Under the pieces are notes generated by a model, which worked only from the letters and a program-made list of their open reading frames with translations, was not told the origin of the DNA and did no database searches. Source: Haliscomenobacter sp040403615 (GTDB lineage Bacteria; Bacteroidota; Bacteroidia; Chitinophagales; Saprospiraceae). From it: a stretch of 64,000 nucleotides of DNA. Positions 53,004-62,800 of the stretch are shown piece by piece (the stretch's first letter is position 1; each line of letters opens with the position of its first letter). The translations under genes and the position numbers were made by a program. The stretch covers positions 15,568 through 79,567 of the forward strand of contig NZ_JBBAKG010000018.1 of the NCBI RefSeq assembly GCF_040403615.1. The letters run 5' to 3'.

Positions 53004-54653
53004 TTACTTGATGAAATTGTTAGCCGGATTTGTATCCCAGAATACCTGTACCGTACTATTGGTCTTTTGCACCGCATTTTTATTTCTAACAATGTAGTCT
53101 AACGGGTAGTAAAAAGAACGCACAAATGGGCCTACGTTGGGATCCAGTCCTGGTTGTTGATTTGCTGGTTTCCCGGTTCTGCGGTAGAGGTTATAGGCCT
53201 CAATACCGTTGCCGTGCAAGGCCAACCAATATTCGGTGGCGATGATGTTTAGTTTTGCATCGTCGCTGGCAGCAGCATCATAATCAGCTAGTACCTTATC
53301 CACATATTTGGTTACTTCGGTGGCCCAAACAAACCCTTTGCTCGTTTCGAAAGCATTGAGTTTGCTCGCTTCACTGGTTCCCAGCGCCAAACTGCGTACA
53401 TCCGCCATTGATTTTTCAATCGCAGATTTTAGCAAAGCTTTTGGATCGCCGCTGGTTTTAAGCACCAATGCCGATTCAGCCAACATAAAATCAACGAAAG
53501 AGCGCATCATGATGGGGTGAATACCTGCACCACCGGCACCAGCATTCAAAGAAACCCCTTTGCCTGCGTCGTCGTCGTACAAACCGCCAGCAGGATAAAG
53601 CCCCCAAGCCGTGCGCAACAAACCATCGGGTGGAATACCCTCATTGCTCAGGTGGTCACGGCCCCAATAGCCCACGCTGGTAGGCAAGCAGAACACATCA
53701 TTTTCCCCATAGTGACCTGGCTTTTGGTTGGTAATGCAGCGCAATTGGTTGACGTCAGTTGGGTTTTTGATGGTTTGGCGGTAGAAATAGTAACGCATCC
53801 GAGGATCAGGGAAACCTTTGGAATTGTACAGGGCGCCCATGTAGGAATTCGACTGGTAATCGCCACCACCCGTTGGGCCGTATTGTCCACCGTAACGTGG
53901 ATGACGGGTGTCCGGGTTGGTCAAGTTGGTTCCGTATTTGAAGGCAAAGTTTTGCGCAGTAGTGGATGGTAGTTTGTTTTCCGTTACCAGCGCATTGATT
54001 GCTGTAGTTGATCCCGCCTTATTGACCAAACGAAGCGTCAAATGGAGCTTCAACTTCATGGCATTCACCAAACGAATCCAGCTATCGGTATTGCCGCCAT
54101 AAAACAAATCACCACTTGCTCCAGACTTGGACTTGGCAGCGAAATTTTCCGCAGCTTTGTTCAAATCAGCCAAGGCAGCAGCGTATACATCTGCAGCTTT
54201 GTCCACTCCAGGGTTGAAATTAGCGGGGTCGATGGCTTGTGAATAAGGAACGTCGCCGTAGACGTCCACCAGGTTCATCAATATATTGGCACGAATGGTA
54301 CGTGCAATTCCCGCATGTACGAACAATTCCCCTTTTTCGGCCAATGGTATTATTGCACTGATGTCGGCCAGCAAATTGGCATAGGCGGTATTCCAGAGTC
54401 CGTTGGTACCTCCAGGGGCAACGGCGTTGTCGTAAATGGCTGCACCCTGGTTCAACATGCGAGCCAGGCGCATGCCTGGATCACTAAAATTGTTGAAACT
54501 TCCGGCAGAAGCTACTTCGATTTGATTGAGAATGAAGTTGATGTCGGCATTGTTGACGGTTACCGCGTTGGGGTTGTCCAGCAAATCCAGATCGCAGGAA
54601 GCAACCAACGTTACCGTCAATACCAGAAACAATATCTTGATATTACGTATCAT
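53004..54653 (-). CDS. SusD-like lipoprotein, SusD_2 group (locus B)
   Basis: 549 aa from ATG at 54653 (MIRNIKILFLVLTVTLVASC). Domain pattern of the SusD-like_2 group: DLLDNPNAVT, ANILMNLVDVYGDVPYSQAI, AALADLNKAAE, RLVNAMKLKLHLTLRLV and a large middle insertion about residues 230-370. C-terminal EYWLALHGNGIEAYNLYRRT is diagnostic. Downstream of the SusC of locus B by 11-45 bp. It differs from locus A's SusD in family, so the two loci likely bind different ligands. Confidence 0.9.
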   Translation of the reverse strand: MIRNIKILFLVLTVTLVASCDLDLLDNPNAVTVNNADINFILNQIEVASAGSFNNFSDPGMRLARMLNQGAAIYDNAVAPGGTNGLWNTAYANLLADISAIIPLAEKGELFVHAGIARTIRANILMNLVDVYGDVPYSQAIDPANFNPGVDKAADVYAAALADLNKAAENFAAKSKSGASGDLFYGGNTDSWIRLVNAMKLKLHLTLRLVNKAGSTTAINALVTENKLPSTTAQNFAFKYGTNLTNPDTRHPRYGGQYGPTGGGDYQSNSYMGALYNSKGFPDPRMRYYFYRQTIKNPTDVNQLRCITNQKPGHYGENDVFCLPTSVGYWGRDHLSNEGIPPDGLLRTAWGLYPAGGLYDDDAGKGVSLNAGAGGAGIHPIMMRSFVDFMLAESALVLKTSGDPKALLKSAIEKSMADVRSLALGTSEASKLNAFETSKGFVWATEVTKYVDKVLADYDAAASDDAKLNIIATEYWLALHGNGIEAYNLYRRTGKPANQQPGLDPNVGPFVRSFYYPLDYIVRNKNAVQKTNSTVQVFWDTNPANNFIK

Positions 54654-54697
54654 CGCTTTGATTTTAAAAGACCAAATGTTAAACATTCAGTGTCAGA

Positions 54698-57600
54698 TTA
54701 GAAGTTCAATTTCAAGGTACCCCCAATTCTTCTGGAGCTAGGTCCAGTCAGGAATTCAAAGCCCAAACCATTGCCTACACCCAAGCCCAGGTTGTCGGTG
54801 TCGAAGTTCAAACCTTCAGGGAAATAAAGCGCCTTGTACCAAAGATTGCTTCCAGAGATGGCCAAAGAAATTCCTTTGAATGGCGTCTTGGAAATCACTT
54901 TCTGAGGAAGGCTGTACGTGAGCGATACTTCTTGCAATCTGATGGTTGAGGCGTCATAGACACGAGCTTGATCCCCAAAGAAATAAAGGTTATTGAAACC
55001 TACGTCAGCAGCAGTAACCTGAATGTCGTTGGGCGTTCCATCCGCTTTTACCCCTGGGAAGATGAAAGTTTGAGCACGGTCGTAACCATTGCTCAAGCCC
55101 GTATCTTCGGTCAAACCCCGGCCCATCAGTGCACCCGCGGTACTGCTGTACATGGCACCACCATGACGGTAGGTAATCATGAAGTCAAGCGAGAAGCCTT
55201 TGTACGTAATGCCATTGATCAACCCGGTGGTAAAGGCCGGGTTGGGATCGCCCAAAACAATAGGTGTAGCCGTAGCCTGGAGGTAACCTCCACCATCAAC
55301 CAGAAGTTGACCCTGGTCGTTGCGGCGATAACCCGTCCCCTTGATAATGTTGAAAGGTTTGCCCACGATAGCGAAGTTACCCAAGCCAGCGAAACCAGAG
55401 ATTTGTACCTCTTTCAAGGTTCCCCCCAGGTCAAGCACTTCAGGTGTATTGCGGCTGAAGGTCAGCGTAACATCCCAGTTGAAATTTTTGGTTTTAACTG
55501 GTGTTCCAGTCACACTCAATTCGATCCCCTGGTTGCGAATTTTACCAATGTTGATGGTTGTAGCCGTATAACCGGTAGCGGGATCAAGTGGTGCGCTAGT
55601 GATCAAATTACGAGTATCTCTGCGGTAAGCAGTTACATCGAAGCCCAAGCGGTTGTTGAACATTTTTCCTTCTATCCCAAATTCGAATTCGGTATGCAAC
55701 TCAGGCTTCAAATTTGGGTTACCCAGGTTGTTGTTGACCGAATGGCTCTGAATCGCCCCGCCAGCGGTGTTCAACCAGGCTCTGGCACCTTGATTCAGGA
55801 TGTTCCGAGTTTGATACGGGTTGGGGAATCCAGCCGAAGTACCTACACCGGCACGGAGTTTCAAGAAGTTGAAAAATCCACCGTCCAACCCTGAGAAAGC
55901 AGAAGTAGGGATGAAGGACAAACTTGCCGATGGATAAAAAATCCGGCGGTTTTCAGGTTCAACCGTTGAAGTCCAGTCGTTTCTTCCCGCAAAGTTCAGG
56001 TAGAGGAAGTTGCTGTAATCAATGGTCACTTCCCCAAAAATACCCATCCGGGTTTGCTCCTCGATGCCATCACTACCAACGTTGTCGATAAAGTTGCTGT
56101 GGCGGAACAAGTTACGGGCCAATTGGTTTTGACTGCTTATGCCATCCGATAGAAGCACATCGTTGCGCATGTTACCCCCCAATCTAGCGGCGATGGTCAA
56201 TTTATCAAAAACGGGTTTCGAGTAAGACAAGATCACCGAGTTGTCCCAGATGGTGTTGGTAAGGTTCCGGGTAAAATAAGCTCCCGTTGGGAATTGTACC
56301 CCACCCTTGTTCAGCTGGAACTCCTGGTCTTCTGAGTAAGTGTCCAAACCCACTTTGTACAGCAAATTGAAATCTTTGGCAATTTCAAAATTGAAGGTGG
56401 TTGCCGAGAAAATCCGGTTGACCACCCCGGTAGTTTTGTAATTTTCCAATACCCAGCGTGGGTTAGGAATGTCGTTGCCAGCCCGGAAATAAACCGAAGC
56501 ACCCGTTACCGGATCCGCATAAGGCCAATTATTCAAATCGACCTGACGTGGGGTGTACAACACGTTGGCTAACACGGAAGGAAAGTCGTTCGCGTTGTTT
56601 CCAGTACCAGAGCTCAATGGTGGAGAGTACTGATCCGTATTGGCAAAAGTAAAGGAGGTCACCACCGAGAGTTTTTTGGTCAACTTGGCATTGATACCCA
56701 CGCCCAGGTTGAGTTTTTTCAAGCCGTTCCCAGGAATATACCCTTCTTCGTTGACGTAACCGCCCGACACGTTGTAGCTCATGTTTTCACTTCCGCCAGA
56801 AATGTTCAAAGACGTGTTGTAAATTTTTCCGGTGCGGAAGAAGTCTTTTACATTATTTGGAGCCACCTGTATTTTGTAAGGGCTCACCGAGGCTACGTAA
56901 TCTGCCTGACCTGCCCGCAGCGCAGCATTGGACAAGAGTGCATAAGGGTGGTTGGTTAGGGATGACGAGGTATTCTGAGAGGGATAAATCTGGGCCTCAT
57001 TGAGGGTTGGACCCCAGTTGCTGAAGAACTGGCCAATGTTTTGCTGGAAACCACCCACATAGTCGTTTTGGTACCGAGGTAGGTTCGCGGTGTTGGTAAA
57101 CATCGATTGCGTAACGCTAAACTCGGCTTTACGCGATTTCTTACTGCCACTCTTGGTCGTCACCAGGATTACCCCGTTACGACCCTGGTCACCATAAGTA
57201 ACCGTAGCCGCCAAACCCTTCAATACACTGATGCTTTCAATGTTGTTGGGATCGAGGTCCAAAAAGCGACTGGAAGCCGATTGTCCCCCACCGGTGAAAC
57301 CACCCCGTGAGTTGGTTGAGGAGTTGAATGGAACGCCATCCACTACGAATAGAGGCTGTACCGATCCGGTAATGGAGGAGTACCCGCGAATAGTGATGTT
57401 GGTACCTGTGCCCGAAACCCCGGAAGTAGAGGTGACGTTTACGCCCGGTACTTTGCCCTGAAGAACCCGACCTACATCCGCTTGTGGGCGGTCTTGGAGT
57501 TGATCTTCGCCTACAGTAGAAACCGCGTATCCCAGGGCTTTTTTCTCCCGACGGATACCTTGAGCGGTAACAACCACTTCGTTCAACTGCTGAGAACTTT

Positions 57601-57883
57601 CTTCCAACACTACATCAATAGCGTTGGCTGCTCCAAGCGCAATTTCCTGAGTGGTGTATCCGGTGTAACTAATCACCAAAATGGAGGTGTTAGCAGGGAC
57701 ACTCAAAGAATAAGAACCGTCTACTTCTGTAACGGTACCGGTTGTGGTTCCCTTGGCAAGAATACTGGCTCCGATCAGGGCGCCACCACTCTTGTCCGTC
57801 ACTTTGCCTGTGATAGCTCGCTGTGCTATAGCAGAAGCCGTAGCAAGGGCTACCAGCGCAAGCGCTAGTAAGTGTTTTTTCAT
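54698..57883 (-). CDS. SusC/RagA family TonB-linked outer membrane protein (locus B)
   Basis: 1061 aa, signal peptide MKKHLLALALVALATASAI, the first ten residues identical to the locus A homologue. The carboxypeptidase-regulatory-like domain (ITGKVTDKSGGALIGAS), TonB box (NEVVVTAQGIRREKKALGYA) and plug (VLQGKVPGVNVTSTSG, IRGYSSITG, FVVDGVPF) are present, with barrel strands to the C-terminal GGTLKLNF. It is the first gene of locus B. The two SusC genes show different plug sequences and are not recent duplicates. Confidence 0.93.
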   Translation of the reverse strand: MKKHLLALALVALATASAIAQRAITGKVTDKSGGALIGASILAKGTTTGTVTEVDGSYSLSVPANTSILVISYTGYTTQEIALGAANAIDVVLEESSQQLNEVVVTAQGIRREKKALGYAVSTVGEDQLQDRPQADVGRVLQGKVPGVNVTSTSGVSGTGTNITIRGYSSITGSVQPLFVVDGVPFNSSTNSRGGFTGGGQSASSRFLDLDPNNIESISVLKGLAATVTYGDQGRNGVILVTTKSGSKKSRKAEFSVTQSMFTNTANLPRYQNDYVGGFQQNIGQFFSNWGPTLNEAQIYPSQNTSSSLTNHPYALLSNAALRAGQADYVASVSPYKIQVAPNNVKDFFRTGKIYNTSLNISGGSENMSYNVSGGYVNEEGYIPGNGLKKLNLGVGINAKLTKKLSVVTSFTFANTDQYSPPLSSGTGNNANDFPSVLANVLYTPRQVDLNNWPYADPVTGASVYFRAGNDIPNPRWVLENYKTTGVVNRIFSATTFNFEIAKDFNLLYKVGLDTYSEDQEFQLNKGGVQFPTGAYFTRNLTNTIWDNSVILSYSKPVFDKLTIAARLGGNMRNDVLLSDGISSQNQLARNLFRHSNFIDNVGSDGIEEQTRMGIFGEVTIDYSNFLYLNFAGRNDWTSTVEPENRRIFYPSASLSFIPTSAFSGLDGGFFNFLKLRAGVGTSAGFPNPYQTRNILNQGARAWLNTAGGAIQSHSVNNNLGNPNLKPELHTEFEFGIEGKMFNNRLGFDVTAYRRDTRNLITSAPLDPATGYTATTINIGKIRNQGIELSVTGTPVKTKNFNWDVTLTFSRNTPEVLDLGGTLKEVQISGFAGLGNFAIVGKPFNIIKGTGYRRNDQGQLLVDGGGYLQATATPIVLGDPNPAFTTGLINGITYKGFSLDFMITYRHGGAMYSSTAGALMGRGLTEDTGLSNGYDRAQTFIFPGVKADGTPNDIQVTAADVGFNNLYFFGDQARVYDASTIRLQEVSLTYSLPQKVISKTPFKGISLAISGSNLWYKALYFPEGLNFDTDNLGLGVGNGLGFEFLTGPSSRRIGGTLKLNF

Positions 57884-57923
57884 ACTAATCCGATTTTATC
57901 TGTTTGTAAAACTAATCCTTCTC

Positions 57924-57953
57924 CAAAATTAAGTCATTGTTCAAATATGCAAT
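57924..57953 (-). promoter_or_regulatory. Candidate promoter of SusC/SusD locus B
   Basis: On the minus strand ATTG (57950-57953), 18 nt, TAATTTTG (57924-57931), close to TTTG-N19-TAnnTTTG. It lies about 40 bp before the SusC ATG. One base short of the ideal spacing, so moderate support. Confidence 0.45.
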
Positions 57954-58261
57954 AACATTTTCTGGATTTTTTAACAATGACGGAATAAACGATCAAAATT
58001 TAGGCCAACGGGGAGTGTTTTTTTTCAGATTATTATTTGGTAGTAATGCTATTAAATGCTTACTCAGTTGGGATTATTTTAAAAATACCGAATGTTGTTG
58101 CATTTTATTAACGAAAGGATGAAAAATTTCGCTGCTTCTTGCGGTAAACTGCAAGTTAACTAATGACGGTTAGCCGACAATTCAAACCCAATCCAAATTC
58201 CGTTTTTGCTAACTTGCGGGGAAAATATCATTTTTTAAACATTTCCTTATAAAATTACTTT
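57954..58261. other. AT-rich spacer, no gene found
   Basis: About 300 bp between the divergent SusC locus B and Rpn genes. Its ORFs are short and unremarkable, with no hairpins of note. Confidence 0.5.
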
Positions 58262-58292
58262 CTTGACAAAAAGAATATTTTATTTATCTTTG
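58262..58292 (+). promoter_or_regulatory. Promoter of the Rpn-family gene (CTTG-N19-TATCTTTG)
   Basis: CTTG (58262-58265), exactly 19 nt, and TATCTTTG (58285-58292) match the Bacteroidota consensus. ATG follows 19 nt after the -7 box. Confidence 0.7.
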
Positions 58293-58310
58293 TAGTCGAA
58301 ACAGTTGAAT

Positions 58311-59369
58311 ATGGAAAACGCCAATCCAAACAATAGCGAATACATCATCATTCCTAACCCCATTTACGATGTGGTATTCAGGTACTTAATGGCTGATTAT
58401 GAAAGTGCGCTGATTGTACTCTCAACGCTCATTAACGAAAAAATCAAAAAACTGCATCTCGAACCCCTTACCCACCCCGAAAAAAAAGAACCAATTAATA
58501 CAATCAAAGATCCTAAAACCGACGATGATGTGCGGCTTTTTCATCTCGATTTTACCGCTACCATCGAGTTGGCCGACGGTACGGAAGAATTGATCATGAT
58601 TGAACTTCAAAAAGCCACTGAACCAGAAGACATCTTTCGATTCAAACGTTACATCAGCAAGAATTTTCAGCAAAAAAACATCGTCGAAGTCACGGATATT
58701 CAAACCCAAGCCATCAAAATCGTAGAGCGCCCAATTCGGTTGATTCCTATTTTCATCCTTAATTTTCGCATCGAGAATGAAATCAATGACCTACTCATCA
58801 AAATCAATCGCCTGAAAACAGGTGTTTTTAAAAACGAAACCCTGAAAAAACACAATGAATTCATTGACAACCTGAGTTACGATATGCTCGTGGTGCAATT
58901 GCCCAATTTGCACAACATCAAGGAGGAGGAATACTTGCATGATGAATACAAAAAAAAGCTGTATGCACTACTGAAAATCTTTGATCAGAAAGAACAAGTC
59001 AAAAACAATGAGCATCGCCTGCGGCTGATCCGCAAAATGTTCCCCGGTTTTTTGGATCGAGTCATTGCCCGCCTACAAGCCGCCGATAGCGAAAATCCAG
59101 ACCTCGAAGAAACCATGTTTATCGAGGACGAAATTTTAAAGGTGCTTATCGATAGAGACAATAAGATTGCCTTTTTCCAGGAGAAATTTGAACTGACCAA
59201 GAACCAATTGAACACAACCAAGGACCAATTGAACACAACCAAGGACCAATTGGAAAAAAAGAACGAGTTAATCCTCAATATTGCCAAACAACTGAAAGCA
59301 ACTGGTGCGTCAAACGAAAATATCCAGGAACTCACAGGGCTGTCAATTGAGGAGATCAATGATCTCTAA
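58311..59369 (+). CDS. Rpn family PD-(D/E)XK nuclease with heptad-repeat tail
   Basis: 352 aa from ATG at 58311 (MENANPNNSEYIIIPNPIYD), preceded by an exact promoter match. The nuclease core has D in FHLDFTATIEL and ELQ in LIMIELQKATEP. The C-terminal region has a heptad coil with NQLNTTKDQLNTTKDQLEKK units, repeated at 21-bp spacing, then the helix-turn-helix-like NIQELTGLSIEEINDL end. The nuclease core diverges from the paralogues at 3750 and 4787. The gene is followed 53 bp later by the AAA-ATPase gene on the same strand. Confidence 0.82.
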   Translation: MENANPNNSEYIIIPNPIYDVVFRYLMADYESALIVLSTLINEKIKKLHLEPLTHPEKKEPINTIKDPKTDDDVRLFHLDFTATIELADGTEELIMIELQKATEPEDIFRFKRYISKNFQQKNIVEVTDIQTQAIKIVERPIRLIPIFILNFRIENEINDLLIKINRLKTGVFKNETLKKHNEFIDNLSYDMLVVQLPNLHNIKEEEYLHDEYKKKLYALLKIFDQKEQVKNNEHRLRLIRKMFPGFLDRVIARLQAADSENPDLEETMFIEDEILKVLIDRDNKIAFFQEKFELTKNQLNTTKDQLNTTKDQLEKKNELILNIAKQLKATGASNENIQELTGLSIEEINDL

Positions 59370-59422
59370 TCAATTGGAAAATTGAGATGTAGATACCAAC
59401 CGTAAGTCCATACCTTTGTACC

Positions 59423-60970
59423 ATGAAAAACCTACCCATCGGCATTCAAACCCTCACGCAAATCCGGGAAAAGAACTGCGTGTATGTGGACAAAACTCCA
59501 CTGGTGTACCAAATGGTGAGTGAAGGAAAGTATTATTTCCTCTCGCGGCCCCGGCGTTTTGGCAAATCCCTGCTGGTTTCTACCTTGAAAGAACTTTTTG
59601 AAGGCAATAAAGCGGTGTTTGAAGGGCTGTGGATCGAGAACCAATGGGATTGGACGAAAATTCACCCGGTTTTGCATTTTTCGTTTGATAAGATGGGCTA
59701 CGGAGAAACTGGGTTGTTGGCTGTACTCAAATCAGAGATTGAAGACCGTGCCAGTTTTTTTGGAATAAGCCTCGAAAAATCCGACATAAAAGGGCAATTT
59801 TCTGAGTTACTACAAAAATTATTTAAAAAGCATGGCAAAGTTGTGCTCCTGGTTGATGAATACGACAAACCCATTATCGATTTTTTGGAAGACCACACCT
59901 TGGAACAAGCCAAGGCCAATCGGGACATTTTAAGAGATTTTTATGGCATCTTAAAAAGTGCCGACGAACAATTGGAACTGGTTTTCATCACGGGTATTTC
60001 CAAGTTTTCCAAAGTCTCTATTTTTTCCCATTTGAATAATTTGAGAGACATCACCCTATCGGGCCAATACGCTACCCTCACCGGATATACTCAAGAAGAA
60101 TTACTCCATTATTTCGCAGATTATTTGAGCAAAATTCAGGAAAGCCTGCAGGTATCCAAAGAGGTTTTGGTGGAAAATATCAAGACCTGGTACAATGGTT
60201 ACTCCTGGGATGGGGTACACAGGGTGTACAACCCCTTCGGAACCCTCAATTTTCTCGCAGACCAAAGCTTTCAAAATTATTGGTTCGCCACGGGTAGCCC
60301 CCAGTTTTTGGTCAAACAAATGCGGCAGTTGGCCTGGTACAATGTCGAAAACGTGGTGGTGAGCAACCTCATTTTTGAGCGTTTTGACTTAGAGCACATC
60401 GAACTGATCCCCCTGCTTTTTCAAACCGGCTACCTGACCGTCAAATCAAGGGATGTGATGACGGGCGACTATGAACTGGATTACCCCAACAAAGAGGTGC
60501 GCGAAAGCATGTACCAACTCTTAATTGACGATCTGGCTAAAAATCCAAATCGTAGCCATACTGGTCGTACCATCAAAGACTTGAAACAAGCCTTCGAAAA
60601 CAATAGTCTGAAGCAAGTTCGTGCCATTCTCAATTCCATCCTGGCCGATTTACCTGCCGAAACGTTCGACAAGCAATCGGAGGGTTTGTACCATGGCCTG
60701 GTGCACCTGATCTTCAACTACCTCGGCATGTACGCCGACAGTGAAGTGCATTCTGCCCAGGGTCGGGCGGACGCGATTGTGCAAACGGCAACCCATGTAT
60801 ACATTTTCGAATTCAAATTCAATAAAACGGCACAGGAAGCCATCGAACAGATCCATCAACGCAATTATGCCGCCAAATATCAGGCGTCGGGAAAGGTCAT
60901 TACAGCAGTGGGCGTAAATTTTAATGGTAAAGAAAAACAGATTGATGATTGGTTGGAGGTGGGGATTTAG
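59423..60970 (+). CDS. AAA-ATPase-like/PD-(D/E)XK fusion protein (DUF1703 type)
   Basis: 515 aa. The AAA-ATPase_like domain (about 1-285) has the Walker A variant SRPRRFGKSLL (G47-K48-S49) and Walker B VLLVDEYDKPI (D145-E146). A C-terminal PD-(D/E)XK domain (about 400-510) shows GRADAIVQTATHVYIFEFKF with the E-x-K pair, followed by an IHQRNYAAKY helix. Such proteins are expanded in Bacteroidota; their function is unknown, and roles in DNA mobility or defence are proposed. A TACCTTTG box (59411-59418) just before ATG could support an almost leaderless transcript. Confidence 0.85.
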   Translation: MKNLPIGIQTLTQIREKNCVYVDKTPLVYQMVSEGKYYFLSRPRRFGKSLLVSTLKELFEGNKAVFEGLWIENQWDWTKIHPVLHFSFDKMGYGETGLLAVLKSEIEDRASFFGISLEKSDIKGQFSELLQKLFKKHGKVVLLVDEYDKPIIDFLEDHTLEQAKANRDILRDFYGILKSADEQLELVFITGISKFSKVSIFSHLNNLRDITLSGQYATLTGYTQEELLHYFADYLSKIQESLQVSKEVLVENIKTWYNGYSWDGVHRVYNPFGTLNFLADQSFQNYWFATGSPQFLVKQMRQLAWYNVENVVVSNLIFERFDLEHIELIPLLFQTGYLTVKSRDVMTGDYELDYPNKEVRESMYQLLIDDLAKNPNRSHTGRTIKDLKQAFENNSLKQVRAILNSILADLPAETFDKQSEGLYHGLVHLIFNYLGMYADSEVHSAQGRADAIVQTATHVYIFEFKFNKTAQEAIEQIHQRNYAAKYQASGKVITAVGVNFNGKEKQIDDWLEVGI

Positions 60971-62148
60971 CGCTTCTTCCAATCCTTCAAAACCGAATCC
61001 AGCCGAATGGCATCCACGTTTTTCATCGCTACTTTCCCGTCAGGGCCTACCAAAAAATTGAAAGGGATGCTGTCAATTTTATAGGCATTGACCGCCGCGC
61101 TGCTCCAACCTTTTAAATCGGCGACAACTGGCCAGGGAAATTGTGCGTTTTGTAGCGTGTTATTCAACATATCCGGGTCTTCATCCAGCGAAAAAGCCAG
61201 CATTTTAAAGCCAGTATATCGGTACTTTAGATACAGAGCTCTTTTTTGCTCCAATTGTGCCAAACAAGGGGCGCAGTAGCTCGACCAAAATTCGAGCAAA
61301 TAGTATCCCCCCTTCCACTGAGCGGGGCTTTGAGTTAGACCATTTCGATCCACAAAACTGGCGGAGGGCAGGCTATCTCCAATCTCGTATTCTACCTCAA
61401 AAAGGGCTAAATAGTCTTTGGTCTTTTGGATAAAGGCAGCCATTTGTGGGTGCTGCTTGAAACGTTTTTCCAGACGGGTAATAAAAGCTTTGTGTCGGCC
61501 TCGGTCATTGCCAAAATCCAGTTGCTGCGCAATGAACAATGCCGCTAGCGGACTGGTGGTCGTATCGGCAAACTGAAAATAATTGTCCATCAGTTGTTGC
61601 TGCAAAACCGTACTCGCCGCCAGTAAGGAAGACGCGTCGCCAATCTTGTTGTTGATTTTGTTGTTCAAGATGGTCATACTATCCTGGAGTGGATTCTGGA
61701 CATGCTGCAAATGTTGTAAGGCCAAAGAGCCTTTAGATCCCTTAGTGGTATAGGTTCGGACATCAACCGCATTGATGTTGGTTTGAATTTCAGGTACATC
61801 AGCGATGAAATACAAACTGCTGCGCAGGCTGGGAATACTGAGTTGGTACAATGTCTCACTCCAGGGCGATGCATCCTGTAGGGTAAACTGCGCATCGAGC
61901 TGGGTATTGCGAAAAGAATCAACCAGTGTGGGAGCCTGGTTATCCACCAGGCGATACAGGTAAAAGGTACCGGGCTGGGCGTTGCGCAGGGAAACCTTAA
62001 GTTGGAAGGTTTGGGGTTTGGGGGTACAGGATGAGAAGAGGAGGAGGAAATTCAAAGTGATCAGCCACAGGGTTTTGGGGATGAATGCATTATGGTACGG
62101 TAACTTTAGAACCCCAAAACCTGGGTCTATTTTGGCACATTTTAGCAT
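60967..62148 (-). CDS. TlpA-like thioredoxin-domain lipoprotein (start uncertain)
   Basis: About 393 aa from ATG at 62148; the same frame is open to 62454, but that upstream stretch is made of palindromic intergenic repeats and is not coding. The lipoprotein signal is near LWLITLNFLLLFSSC. The N-terminal half is a helical region of unknown fold and the C-terminal domain (about 255-390) has the redox motif SSYCAPCLAQ with the thioredoxin fold (FLVGPDGKVAMK). It is a Bacteroidota DUF4369/TlpA-type protein, probably an extracytoplasmic thiol reductase or redox partner. The stop overlaps the end of the plus-strand ATPase gene by 4 bp, so the two are convergent. Confidence 0.75.
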   Translation of the reverse strand: MLKCAKIDPGFGVLKLPYHNAFIPKTLWLITLNFLLLFSSCTPKPQTFQLKVSLRNAQPGTFYLYRLVDNQAPTLVDSFRNTQLDAQFTLQDASPWSETLYQLSIPSLRSSLYFIADVPEIQTNINAVDVRTYTTKGSKGSLALQHLQHVQNPLQDSMTILNNKINNKIGDASSLLAASTVLQQQLMDNYFQFADTTTSPLAALFIAQQLDFGNDRGRHKAFITRLEKRFKQHPQMAAFIQKTKDYLALFEVEYEIGDSLPSASFVDRNGLTQSPAQWKGGYYLLEFWSSYCAPCLAQLEQKRALYLKYRYTGFKMLAFSLDEDPDMLNNTLQNAQFPWPVVADLKGWSSAAVNAYKIDSIPFNFLVGPDGKVAMKNVDAIRLDSVLKDWKKR

Positions 62149-62156
62149 GGCTAAAA

Positions 62157-62327
62157 GCCCTGCTAGGGGCGAAATATGGGTAGCAAATGGTGATTCTCGA
62201 TGTTTCCGAAGTCCCGTTAGGGACGGAATGTGGGTATTTTGAGGGCAAAAATACCCACATTCCGTCCCTACGGGACTCTGGAAAACGGGACCGTTGTTTT
62301 CTACCCATATCACGCCCCTAGCGGGGC
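62157..62327. repeat. Nested palindrome 1 (27-bp outer and 30-bp inner arms)
   Basis: Outer arms 62157-62183 and 62301-62327 pair at 24 of 27 positions. Inner arms 62210-62240 and 62248-62277 pair perfectly apart from one bulged T, around a 7-nt loop. Together a two-tier cruciform of about 170 bp, immediately upstream of the TlpA start. Confidence 0.8.
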
Positions 62328-62492
62328 TTCTGTTGCGCGAAAAAACAAAATCCGCTGGTTCTGAATCTAATATTTTCGCACATTTTACCGTAGTTTCAGC
62401 CTCCCCTACCCCTAAAGGGCTACGATTAGGACACAGAATTGAGCATTTTTTCATAATCCTGCATTTGTCTCAGCCCCCCCGACTCCTAAAGA

Positions 62493-62730
62493 CAGGGTCG
62501 ATTGGTTCTAAATTGAGCAGAGTTTTTAACCCCGAAGGGGTGACAGGATTATAGAAAAAATGGCATGAGGATACATTTGAACCCCGAAGGGGTGACATTA
62601 TTTGACCGTATCCTCGCCGTTTTATTTCATAATACCACCCCTTCGGGGTTTCTCTTAATGAAATAAACACGGTTATTTTGCTATAATCCTGTCACCCCTT
62701 CGGGGTTGAAACCAGAACCAATCGACCCTG
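62493..62730. repeat. Nested palindrome 2, built from four copies of AACCCCGAAGGGGT
   Basis: Outer arms 62493-62509 with 62714-62730 (17 bp, perfect), then 62528-62553 with 62682-62707 (26 bp, perfect), then 62580-62601 with 62629-62650 (20 of 22). Every arm contains or borders ACCCCGAAGGGGT, itself a palindrome. The whole 238-bp block can fold into one long stem. It lies in a 650-bp region free of genes. Confidence 0.85.
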
Positions 62731-62800
62731 CCCCTTTCAGGCGTCGGGGGTTCGTAAACGCTGATATTGTTTTGCACTGAATGTACCCTATTTTATTGTA

